Shown: positions 17,420 to 25,311 of the stretch, one piece after another | Position numbering within the stretch: the stretch's first letter is position 1 | Layout: each line of letters starts with the position of its first letter | From: Deltaproteobacteria bacterium | GTDB lineage: Bacteria > Myxococcota_A > Polyangia > GCA-2747355 > JADLHG01 | Assembly: GCA_020848905.1 (NCBI GenBank) | Contig: JADLHG010000036.1 | Location: forward strand, 21,285 to 85,284 | DNA: 64,000 bases | Direction: 5' to 3' | Position numbers and translations under genes: made by a program | The notes under the pieces: model-generated | Seen by the model: the letters and a program-made list of their open reading frames with translations, nothing else | Databases searched by the model: none | Told to the model about the DNA's origin: nothing

Positions 17420-17920
17420 ATGCGCGTTCAGCGTACGGTTCGGAGTGTATTGTCCGCCGCGGCGGGCCTGCTCCTGGTCCTTGGCGTGTGCTCCGCGGCA
17501 CGCGCGGATATCGCCGCCCGCGCGATCCGCGATCGCGATACCCGGAACAAGGTCACGACCGCGGCGCGAGGCTGGCTGGCGGACGCTTGGCGTCGCACGA
17601 ATCCAGCCGCAGCCCCGATCCAGGTCGCGCGTATCAAGGTCACGCGCGCGCTCGAGACGAACCTCAACTACCAGGGGCCGTATCTCGACACGGGGCTCCG
17701 GCCCATCCCGGCCCGCTACAGCCGCGACGACCAGTACAACAAGGACGGCGGCTTCCAGGTCTTCTTCCGCTTCCTCGACGCTGGCCGGCCGGTCACGGGG
17801 TACGTGATGTTCCCCTGGGCCAGTCTGGAGAAGGCGAGCAAGAATCCGCTGGCCACCCCGCGCGGGGCGCTGGTGGTGCGCGACGGGAAGAAGCAAACGC
17901 AGCTCGACGTGCCGCGGTAG
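17420..17920 (+). CDS. Small exported protein of unknown function
   Basis: 166 residues. The signal peptide MRVQRTVRSVLSAAAGLLL... is cleaved after ARA near residue 29. The mature protein of about 137 residues ends with a beta-rich segment (FQVFFRFLDAGRPVTGYVMFPW) and a basic C-terminus. An in-frame GTG at 17411 is an alternative start; AAGGA lies very close to the ATG, which favours the GTG or non-standard spacing. No recognised domain. The neighbour at 18182 is also a small exported protein that ends with a beta-strand-rich region, but I see no direct sequence relation. Confidence 0.7.
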   Translation: MRVQRTVRSVLSAAAGLLLVLGVCSAARADIAARAIRDRDTRNKVTTAARGWLADAWRRTNPAAAPIQVARIKVTRALETNLNYQGPYLDTGLRPIPARYSRDDQYNKDGGFQVFFRFLDAGRPVTGYVMFPWASLEKASKNPLATPRGALVVRDGKKQTQLDVPR

Positions 17921-18181
17921 AACGCCGAGATCCCCTCTCGTCGCCCGGCCCCCCGCGGAGCGGAGCCCTCGGGAGCCATCCCGGCCGCCGCCCAAGTCTC
18001 TGGATCCAAACGGCTCGTCGGTCGCCGCGCCGGACGGCGCGCGCAGGTGGACGGCTACTCCCGCCGGCAGGAGTGCTCGCCGCTCTCGCCAACCGCTCAA
18101 AATTACGACCATTATCTCGCGCACGACCTGGCACATCGCATGCATGGAGTTCCGGCATCACATCCACCAAGAGGAGCTGCC

Positions 18182-18832
18182 ATGTGCGCAAAAAGACGCA
18201 TGGTTCTGGTTGTCTGCGCTGTCCTGGGTCTTGCCGCACCGTCGGCCCACGCGGCCCCCAAGAGCGCGTCTGCAAAACCGGCCTATAGCCCCGTGACCGA
18301 GCTGCGGCAGGGCAACGTGCCGATCGCGCTGCGACAGCGCGCGGCCTACACGGCGCGGATGGCGCTCGGCATCATGGACGCGCACGCGGCCGGGACGGAC
18401 CGTCCGCAGTTCCCCGGGAGCGGGGGGATGGAGCTCTTCGACGCCAAGGTCACCCATGACGGCTCCTACATACTTGGTGCCGGCATCAAGGCGAAGCACT
18501 CGGTCTTCGAGCACCCGGCGGACGGGAGTCTGGGCGTGGAGCGGACGCGTCAGGCCGAGGTCACCTTCTTCAACGCGGCCGACGGGGCCGTGAAGGCCTT
18601 GATCCTGCGTCGCGTCGGCAAGGGCAAGACCACCGAGTCGAAGTTCTATCGCTTCTCCGACGGGACCTTTCACGAGGAGCAGTTCTTCGTGAAGAAGAAC
18701 GGCCAGGCCGGGTGGCGCTACTTCGTGCTGGATGCGAAGGGCCGCCGCGAGAAGGAGGTCACGCGCGACGAGATGGCTTCCTTGAAGCTGCGCGACGAGA
18801 TGAAGCGCCTGGGGATTCCCTCGGCGCAGTGA
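18182..18832 (+). CDS. Small exported protein of unknown function
   Basis: 216 residues; AAGAGGAGCTGCC before the ATG is a good ribosome-binding site, so the earlier in-frame start at 18047 is rejected. The signal peptide (RRMVLVVCAVLGLAAPSAHA) is cleaved near residue 24. The mature part has a strand-rich region with YSPVTELRQGN, GSYILGAGIKAKHSVFEHP and FYRFSDGTFHEEQFFVKK, and a charged helical end. It contains an A+T-rich codon run (TAC ATA CTT GGT) unusual for this genome. Convergent with the histidine kinase gene; 26 bases separate the stops. Confidence 0.72.
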   Translation: MCAKRRMVLVVCAVLGLAAPSAHAAPKSASAKPAYSPVTELRQGNVPIALRQRAAYTARMALGIMDAHAAGTDRPQFPGSGGMELFDAKVTHDGSYILGAGIKAKHSVFEHPADGSLGVERTRQAEVTFFNAADGAVKALILRRVGKGKTTESKFYRFSDGTFHEEQFFVKKNGQAGWRYFVLDAKGRREKEVTRDEMASLKLRDEMKRLGIPSAQ

Positions 18833-18858
18833 TGTCGGCCGAGTCTCGGCGTGCAGGT

Positions 18859-20811
18859 TCACGGTCGCGCGTCGAGCGCCTCGCGCACCCGCCGTAGCAG
18901 GAGCTCGGGGCTGGCGGGCTTCTGCAAGAGGACAGCGTCGGTGCGCAGGAGGTCGTGGCCGGAGATGGCGTCGGCCGTGAAGCCGGACATGTAGATGACC
19001 TTCGTCCGCGGCCGCTCGAGGAGGAGCAGTTCCGCGAGCTCCCGACCGTTCATCTGCGGCAGCACCACGTCGGAGAGCAGGAGATCGATCTCACCGGCGT
19101 GCGCGCGCGCCGCGGCGAGGGCGGCCTCGGGGGTGGCCGCCTCGAGCAGGCGGTAGCCGCCGCGCAGGAGCACCTCACGGGTCACGGCGCGCACCTGAGC
19201 GTCGTCCTCCACGACCAGGATCGTCTCCGAGCCTCCCGTCGAGAAGAGGTCGGGAAGGGAGGCCGCTGTGGTGGGTTCTTCCTCGGTGCAGGGCAGGTAG
19301 ACCTTGAAGGTCGTGCCCCGCCCCGGCTCGCTGTAGACGCCCACGCTACCACCTGCCTGCTTGACGATGCCGAAGACTGTCGCGAGTCCCAGGCCCGTGC
19401 CCTTGCCCTTGGGCTTGGTCGTGAAGAAGGGCTCGAAGATGCGTGTCTGGGTGGCCGCGTCCATGCCGATGCCGGTATCGCTGACGGCGAGAAGCACGTG
19501 CGGGCCGAGCGCGGCGCCGAGATGACCTCGCTCGTAGGCTGCATCGAGGACCACGTGGTCGGTCTCGAGGGTCAGTTTTCCGCCCCGGGGCATGGCATCG
19601 CGCGCGTTCAGGACGAGGTTCAGGACCACCTGTTCGAGCTGCCCGCGGTCCGCCTTGACACGCCCCACGCCGGGACGGGCGACGATCGCCAGCTCCACGT
19701 CTTCACCGACCAGGCGGCGCAGCATCTTGCCGAGCTCGGTGACGACCTCGTTCGGATCGAGCACCTGGGGCTCGACCACCTGCTGCCGGCTGAAGGCGAG
19801 GAGCTGACGCGTCAGCCCGGCCGCTCGCTGCGCGGCCTTCTCGATCTCCTCGAGCCCCGCGCGCGCGGCGTGCCCGTTCGGCAGTTCGAGGAGGAGCAGC
19901 CCCGATTGGCCGAGGATGACCTGCAGCAGGTTATTGAAGTCGTGGGCCACACCTCCCGCCAGCCGTCCCAGGGCCTCGAGCTTCTGGGCCTGGAGAAGCT
20001 GCGCTTCCAGCCGCTGTCGCTCTGCTTCGCTGCGGTTGCGCTCCGCGATCTCGCGCTGCAGCTCGAGGTAGCGCTCGTCGAGCTCTTCGTGGGCTCGGCG
20101 GAGCTCGTCGCCAACGGACCACGCGGTGCGCAGCCAGGTCCACGAGCTGCGCAGCGACGCGAGGGCGCCCGTCTTCCGCCGGATCCGGATATCGAAGACG
20201 GCTCCGTCCGGCAGGGATCTCTGGGTGACCTCGGTTTCGTGGGCGCCGAAGAAGCGCGCCAGGCCGTGCAGGACCCCTTGCAGGACGAGGTGATTCTCGC
20301 GCGACGGTGCGTAGCCGGGTCGCATGCGCACCTCGATCCTCAGCAGGCCCGGCGTGACCTCGAGGATCCTGGTCTCCGGACCCACCACGAGGCGCGCGGC
20401 CGGTCCCCCGGGGGAAAAGGCCCAGCGATAGGTGTCGGCGAGGGAGAAGAGGAGCCGTGCGGGCACGACCAGCACGCGCAGGTAGGGTGAGTCCAGCAAC
20501 GACGACCCGAGCTCTACGAGCTCCTCGTCGTTGAATACCTCACCGAGGTTCGCCATCAAGCGCGCGAACGCGGCCCACGAGATGCGCTGGTTCAGACTTC
20601 GTAGCTGGGCAAGGTCGTAGCCCGTGCCGTTCGCGAGCCGTTCGGGGTCCAGGCCCTTGCGTCGCGCGGCCTCGAAGAAGGGGCTGAGGGCCCGCGCGCT
20701 TACCTCGCGACCGATGAGCTCCTCGGGAATCGTGCGCGACGCGGGTTCGCTGGCCGTGCCGAGGTTGTCCACGACGCCCTCCACCGCCCCCCGCGGAGGT
20801 GAGTATGGCAC
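18859..20811 (-). CDS. Cytosolic hybrid histidine kinase with C-terminal receiver domain
   Basis: 650 residues from a GTG; no signal or transmembrane segment, so the input is intracellular. An N-terminal sensory region (about 30-220) with [16 protein letters not shown] is unassigned. A coiled coil (about 235-285) leads to the HisKA dimerisation helix with the phospho-acceptor His in [17 protein letters not shown] (about residue 290). The ATPase domain has N-box [12 protein letters not shown]1 VSDTGIGM and G2 GKGTGLGLA motifs. The receiver domain (about 530-650) has the acidic pair in VVEDDAQ and the phospho-acceptor Asp in [13 protein letters not shown] (about residue 584). HDFNN-type kinases are common in myxobacteria. 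No partner regulator is adjacent, so the signal probably leaves by phosphotransfer to an unlinked protein. Confidence 0.88.
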   Translation of the reverse strand: MPYSPPRGAVEGVVDNLGTASEPASRTIPEELIGREVSARALSPFFEAARRKGLDPERLANGTGYDLAQLRSLNQRISWAAFARLMANLGEVFNDEELVELGSSLLDSPYLRVLVVPARLLFSLADTYRWAFSPGGPAARLVVGPETRILEVTPGLLRIEVRMRPGYAPSRENHLVLQGVLHGLARFFGAHETEVTQRSLPDGAVFDIRIRRKTGALASLRSSWTWLRTAWSVGDELRRAHEELDERYLELQREIAERNRSEAERQRLEAQLLQAQKLEALGRLAGGVAHDFNNLLQVILGQSGLLLLELPNGHAARAGLEEIEKAAQRAAGLTRQLLAFSRQQVVEPQVLDPNEVVTELGKMLRRLVGEDVELAIVARPGVGRVKADRGQLEQVVLNLVLNARDAMPRGGKLTLETDHVVLDAAYERGHLGAALGPHVLLAVSDTGIGMDAATQTRIFEPFFTTKPKGKGTGLGLATVFGIVKQAGGSVGVYSEPGRGTTFKVYLPCTEEEPTTAASLPDLFSTGGSETILVVEDDAQVRAVTREVLLRGGYRLLEAATPEAALAAARAHAGEIDLLLSDVVLPQMNGRELAELLLLERPRTKVIYMSGFTADAISGHDLLRTDAVLLQKPASPELLLRRVREALDARP

Positions 20812-20927
20812 GATGGGGGGCGTGTGCCGAGGGGGCGTCCCGAACGGCGGGGCCCGAGGCGGGCGAGGGGGGGCGCGAAGAGGGCGGGGGGCCGAGAGGG
20901 CGGCGCGGGAAAAAAAGAGGGGGGGGA
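20812..20927 (-). other. C-rich, G-poor leader (G-run-rich on the plus strand)
   Basis: Between the thiolase stop and the kinase start, the plus strand holds many G-runs (six- to eight-G tracts at both ends) and a seven-A run at about 20910-20916. The minus-strand transcript here is mostly C and U, as in Rho utilisation sites, so Rho-dependent termination after the thiolase operon is likely. The G-runs could also form G-quadruplexes on the opposite strand. Confidence 0.4.
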
Positions 20928-22109
20928 TCAGTCCTTACGGTAGATCGTGACCACGCAGGCGCCGCCGAGGCCCAGGTTGTGCTGGAGCGCGACCTTGGCG
21001 TTCGGCACCTGGCGCTTGTCGGCCTGGCCGCGGAGCTGCCATACGAGCTCCGTGCACTGCGCGAGCCCCGTGGCCCCGAGGGGATGTCCCTTCGAGAGGA
21101 GGCCGCCCGACGGGTTCGTGACCCACTTGCCGCCGTAGGTGTTGTCCCCGTCCCAGATGAACTTCTCGGCGCCCCCCTCGGGGCAGAGGCCGAGCGCCTC
21201 GTAGGTCAGGATCTCGTTGGCCGTGAAGCAGTCGTGCAGCTCGATGACCTGGATGTCCTTCGGACCGAGGCCGGCCTTCTCGTAGGCCTCCTTCGCCGAG
21301 GCCACCGCCATGTCGTAGCCGCACATCTTGATCATGCTCTTCTCGTCGAAGCTCGTCGCGAAGTCGGTCTTCATCGACTGCGCGGCGATGTAGACCGGGT
21401 TCGAGATCCCCTTCTTGCGGGCGAACTCGTCGGAGCAGAGGATCGCCGCGGCTGCGCCGCAGGTCGGCGGGCAGCACTGGAAGCGCGTGAGCGGGTCGAA
21501 GACCTCCTGCGACTCCATGATCTGCTGCAGAGTCATCTTCTCGTTGAACATGGCGAGCGGATTGCGGCTCGCGTGGTCGCGGGCCTTCACGGCCACCTGT
21601 CCGAAGGTCTCGCGCTTGGTGTCGTACTTCCAGCGGTACTCGCGTCCCGCGCCGCCGAACATCTGCGCCGCCGGCGGAGCCTCGGTGAAGCCCTGCACGT
21701 CGTTCATCAGCCCGGCGTGCCGGTCGAGGGGGTTCGTGCGGTCGGTGTACTTCGAGCCGAGCGCGCCCTTCTCCATCTGCTCGAAGCCGATCGCGATCAC
21801 GCACTCGGCGAGGCCCCCGGCCACCGCCTGCGCCGCGAGCATCAGCGCGCTCGAACCCGTCGAGCAGTTGTTGTTCACGTTGAAGACCGGGATCCCGCTC
21901 AGGCCCACCTCGTAGACCGCGCGCTGACCGCAGGTGCTGTCGCCGTAGACGTAGCCGCAGACGGCCTGCTGGACCTCCTTGTAGTCCACGCCGGCGTCGG
22001 CCAGAGCCGCGCGCGCGGCGTTCGCCGCCATCACGTTATAGGGGTCGCTCGCGCCGGGCTTCTGGAACTTCACCATCCCGACGCCGATCACGTTCACTTT
22101 GCGTGGCAT
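20928..22109 (-). CDS. SCPx-type thiolase (lipid-transfer/sterol-carrier thiolase family)
   Basis: 393 residues; AAGGAGG lies eight bases before the ATG. The nucleophilic Cys is C82 in VNNNCSTGSSAL, the second active-site region is LHDCFTANEILTYEALGL, and the base is in SKGHPLGATG (His near residue 340). This combination, with HDCF rather than the NEAFA of classical thiolases, marks the SCP2/SCPx-thiolase group, which cleaves 3-oxoacyl-CoA with branched or sterol-derived chains, though some members are non-catalytic. The gene starts 55 bases after the multifunctional beta-oxidation protein and is surely cotranscribed with it. Cytosolic. Together they provide hydratase, dehydrogenase and thiolase steps; no acyl-CoA dehydrogenase is nearby. 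Confidence 0.9.
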   Translation of the reverse strand: MPRKVNVIGVGMVKFQKPGASDPYNVMAANAARAALADAGVDYKEVQQAVCGYVYGDSTCGQRAVYEVGLSGIPVFNVNNNCSTGSSALMLAAQAVAGGLAECVIAIGFEQMEKGALGSKYTDRTNPLDRHAGLMNDVQGFTEAPPAAQMFGGAGREYRWKYDTKRETFGQVAVKARDHASRNPLAMFNEKMTLQQIMESQEVFDPLTRFQCCPPTCGAAAAILCSDEFARKKGISNPVYIAAQSMKTDFATSFDEKSMIKMCGYDMAVASAKEAYEKAGLGPKDIQVIELHDCFTANEILTYEALGLCPEGGAEKFIWDGDNTYGGKWVTNPSGGLLSKGHPLGATGLAQCTELVWQLRGQADKRQVPNAKVALQHNLGLGGACVVTIYRKD

Positions 22110-22164
22110 TCCTCAGACCTCCTTGGGCCGCCGCGCGGGCGGCCGTTCGAACGCAGCTCGAGAG

Positions 22165-25100
22165 CTAGAGCAATCCCGCCATCAGCAGGGCCACCTTGTG
22201 TACCGGGCGCATCGCCCCGTCCACGCGCGCCTTGCCGTTCTGGAAGAGAGCTTGCAGCGTCTGCTCGCCCTTGGCCACCTGCCCGAGCGATTCGTCATCC
22301 ATCGTCACGGTCGTCTCGGCCGTGGCGTCGGCCCCGGACTTCATCGTGCCCTTCTGCTTGAAGTCCACTGTCCAGGCCTGACCGTCCACCTTGAAGCAGA
22401 CCACCGCGCCGACCTCTGCCGCGAGGTCCGGCTTCGCGGCGAGGCGCGTGGCCAGCTTCTCGAAGACCAGGCCGGCCACCTTCTCGGCCTTCTTCGGCCC
22501 CGTCGTGGCCGCAGCCGCCTGCCCCGCGCCCGACGCGCGCGCCGCCGTGATGGCCGCCTTGGCCTGGTTCACGTCGATCTTCTGCAGGAAGGACAGCTTC
22601 TGCGAGGCCATCACGTTGCCGGAGATCTTGAGCTGGCCGCCGAAGTAGAGCTTCTGCGGGTCGGCCTTTCCGGAGGTCATGGCCATGAAGTTCTCGTCGG
22701 AGAGCTCGAGCGTGCACTCGGACTTCGCGGCCTCGCCCGCGTCCACGGCACCCTGCTTCAGGTCCACGGTCCAGACGCTCTCCGGCGAGGTGAGCCGGAA
22801 CTGGAAGACCACCCCGATGGCCTTCACCGTCTCGGCGTTCTTCTGCACGTAGTCGCGGATCGCCGCGAAGACGTCCGCGCTGGTCAGCTTGTCCGAGGCG
22901 GGGGCCGCCGCGGTCGCGCCCGTCGCCGCTCCGCCGCCGCCCGACGCCACGCGCGCCTTGGCTGCGGCCATCACCATCGCCGGGTCGATCTTCTGCAGGA
23001 AGGTCAGCTTCTGCGAGGCCATCACGTTGCCCGAGATCTTCAGCTTGCCGCCGAAGTAGAGCTTGTTCGGGTCGGCCTTGCCCGTGCACATGTCCATGAA
23101 GTCGGCGTCCGAGAGCTCGAGCGTGCACTCGGACTTGGCCGTCTCACCGACGGTGCAGGAGCCCGAGCCGTTCTTGAGGTCGAGCGTGTAGAGCGAGTCG
23201 GGGTTCGACAGCTTGAACTGGAAGACCGTCTGGACCTTGCCCGCCATGTCGGGGTTCGCCTTCAAGTAGCCGCCGATGGCGGTGAAGACGTCCGCGCTGG
23301 CCGGCTCGGCGCTCGCTGCCGGAGCTCCCGCTTGCGGTGCGGCCGCCGCCTTGGCCTTCTCCTTCTTCTTGGGCACCTCATCGTAGAGCTCGATCACGGC
23401 GTTGGTCAGCACCACCTTGTCCCGATCCTTGACCTTGCAGCGAGCGAGGATCCGGTTCTTGGACTCCTTCCAGAGCTCGGTGACGAGCGTCTCGCCGGGG
23501 AAGACGCTGTCCGCGAAGCGCACCCGGATGCTCTTGAAGAGGCTCGGGTCCCCGTCGCAGAAGGCCGTGATGGCCTGCCGCGCGGCGAAGCCGTAGGTGC
23601 ACAGGCCGTGCAGGATCGGCTTCTCGAAGCCGAAGGCCTTGGCGAAGGAGGGGTCCGCGTGGAGCGGGTTCCAGTCCCCCGTGAGGCGGTAGAGGAGGGC
23701 CTGGTTCTCGGGGATCTTGGCCTCGAACTTCGCGTCGGGGGCGCGCTCGGGGTAGGCCACGTCGTTCGACGGACCGCGGTCGCCGCCCCAGCCGCCGGCC
23801 CCGCGCACGACGGCCGTCAGCTCGTTACGCACGAGCTCCTCGCCGTCCTCGTCGAAGGACTTGATCTCCGTGACCACCACCGCGTTCTTGCCCTTGTCGT
23901 AGATGTCCTTGATCTTCACGCGGTGCTTGAGCGTGGCCTTGCTCGGGAGCGGCCGCATGACCTGCGTGAACTGCTCGCCGTGCAGGATGCGGTCGAAGCC
24001 GTAGTTCAGGCCCGGCGCGGTGACGCCCTTCTTGGCCTGCTCCATGATCGTCGAGAGCGCCGGGATCACGCCGAAGGTGGGAAGCACCTTGAAGCCCTTG
24101 CCGTGCATCTCGTAGACCAGCGGCAGCTCTTTTTCGTCGAGCGGATTGGCCGCCGCGCCGACGGCGAGGGCGTAGAAGGCCGCCTCCTGTTCCTTGTAGC
24201 TCGAGCTGACCTCGGGGAACTCGTAGCCGAGGGCAGCGTCCACGTCGATGAACTCGTTGCCCCCCTTGCTCGGCCCGGCCTGCGCGTTCGTCAGGATCGG
24301 CTGGAGCGACTCGGCCACGTTCGCGGGGTGCGTGACCTTGTCGAAGCCCGTGATCTTGGGCCACGCGCGCTTCACGTCCTCGACCGTGATGTTCCGGCCG
24401 GTGCGCAGCATGAGGCCCTCGGCCCGCTCCCAGCGCAGCTTGCCGAAGAAGCCGCCGCCCACCTCGAAGAGGCCGCCGTTCTCCTCGCAGCTCTCGTGGC
24501 AGAGCCACATCACGAGCGGCGTGACGTACTCGGGCTTGAGCGCGTCGAGGAGCTCCTTGGGGAGCACGGTCTCGGTCATGCGCGAGCCGGCGAGCGGCGC
24601 GATGGAGTTGACGTGCACGTTGCGGCGGCCTCCCTCGAGGGCGAGGGTGCTGCCGAAGCCGACCACGCCCAGCTTGGCCATGCTGTAGTTCGCCTGGCCG
24701 AAGTTGCCGTAGATGCCGGCGGCGGAGGCGGTCATGATGATGCGGCCGTAGCCCTGGTCGCGCATCAGGTTCCAGGCGGCGTGCGTGACGCGATAGGCCC
24801 CGAGGACGTGTACCCGATAGATCAGGTCCCAGTCCTCCGGCGTCATCTTCTGGAAGCTCACGTCGCGCAGGATGCCGGCGTTGTTCACGACGATGTCCAC
24901 GCGGCCGAAGGCGTCGATGGCCGTCTTGATGATGTTCGCGCCGTCCTCGACCGAGTCGTAGTTCGGCACCGCTTGCCCGCCGGCGGCCTTGATCTCGGCC
25001 ACCACGCGGTCGGCGGCTTCCGAGCCCTTGCCTCCGCCGGTGAAGCCGCCGCCGAGGTCGTTCACCACGACCTTCGCGCCGCGAGCCGCGAACATCAGAG

Positions 25101-25176
25101 CGTGCGATCGGCCGAGTCCGTTGCCCGCGCCGGTGATCACCGCAACCTTGTCATCGAACCTCAGTTCCTTCGACAT
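22165..25176 (-). CDS. Multifunctional beta-oxidation protein: SDR dehydrogenase + MaoC hydratase + three SCP2 domains
   Basis: About 1,003 residues. Domain order (rough): short-chain dehydrogenase 5-250 with VITGAGNGLGRSHA, the NNAG motif and catalytic YSMAK; MaoC/hydratase-2 double hotdog 310-600 with GDWNPLHADPSFAKAFGF and PILHG; Lys/Ala-rich linker; SCP2 sterol-carrier domains at about 625-730, 765-870 and 900-1003. The first two SCP2 copies are close to each other (both contain SECTLELSD and LYFGG.LKISGNVMASQKL), the third is diverged. This is the layout of peroxisomal MFE-2 (HSD17B4), extended by two SCP2 units. It would convert 2-enoyl-CoA to 3-oxoacyl-CoA through a D-3-hydroxy intermediate. 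Two ATGs lie six bases apart; AAGAGG is better spaced for the inner one (25176) than for 25182. Confidence 0.92.
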   Translation of the reverse strand: MSKELRFDDKVAVITGAGNGLGRSHALMFAARGAKVVVNDLGGGFTGGGKGSEAADRVVAEIKAAGGQAVPNYDSVEDGANIIKTAIDAFGRVDIVVNNAGILRDVSFQKMTPEDWDLIYRVHVLGAYRVTHAAWNLMRDQGYGRIIMTASAAGIYGNFGQANYSMAKLGVVGFGSTLALEGGRRNVHVNSIAPLAGSRMTETVLPKELLDALKPEYVTPLVMWLCHESCEENGGLFEVGGGFFGKLRWERAEGLMLRTGRNITVEDVKRAWPKITGFDKVTHPANVAESLQPILTNAQAGPSKGGNEFIDVDAALGYEFPEVSSSYKEQEAAFYALAVGAAANPLDEKELPLVYEMHGKGFKVLPTFGVIPALSTIMEQAKKGVTAPGLNYGFDRILHGEQFTQVMRPLPSKATLKHRVKIKDIYDKGKNAVVVTEIKSFDEDGEELVRNELTAVVRGAGGWGGDRGPSNDVAYPERAPDAKFEAKIPENQALLYRLTGDWNPLHADPSFAKAFGFEKPILHGLCTYGFAARQAITAFCDGDPSLFKSIRVRFADSVFPGETLVTELWKESKNRILARCKVKDRDKVVLTNAVIELYDEVPKKKEKAKAAAAPQAGAPAASAEPASADVFTAIGGYLKANPDMAGKVQTVFQFKLSNPDSLYTLDLKNGSGSCTVGETAKSECTLELSDADFMDMCTGKADPNKLYFGGKLKISGNVMASQKLTFLQKIDPAMVMAAAKARVASGGGGAATGATAAAPASDKLTSADVFAAIRDYVQKNAETVKAIGVVFQFRLTSPESVWTVDLKQGAVDAGEAAKSECTLELSDENFMAMTSGKADPQKLYFGGQLKISGNVMASQKLSFLQKIDVNQAKAAITAARASGAGQAAAATTGPKKAEKVAGLVFEKLATRLAAKPDLAAEVGAVVCFKVDGQAWTVDFKQKGTMKSGADATAETTVTMDDESLGQVAKGEQTLQALFQNGKARVDGAMRPVHKVALLMAGLL

Positions 25177-25182
25177 GCGCAT

Positions 25183-25311
25183 GCCTCTTCGGATGGTTGA
25201 CGGGGCGCAGCATAGATCCTTCGGCGGCCTTTGACCAGCTGGTCACACCTAAGAAACTACTTTAAGTCTAGCGCGCGCCGCGGCACGCGCAATAGAAGTA
25301 ATATCAGTTAC
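25183..25311 (-). promoter_or_regulatory. Promoter/operator region of the MFE-2/thiolase operon
   Basis: The 129 bases upstream of the operon are A+T-rich for this genome. They contain a perfect 14-base palindrome, TGACCAGCTGGTCA (25232-25245), about 55 bases before the start codon, a typical size and position for a TetR- or GntR-family operator. A second inverted repeat, AAGTAA/TTACTT (25296-25313), overlaps the end of the preceding gene and may help end its transcript. No regulator gene is adjacent. Confidence 0.45.

Noticed and set aside
22099..25200. A 1,033-codon open frame on the plus strand over the MFE-2 gene
   Set aside because: Shadow of the minus-strand coding strand in a G+C-rich genome; rich in Arg/His/Leu/Val with no motif, while the minus strand encodes clear SDR, MaoC and SCP2 domains.
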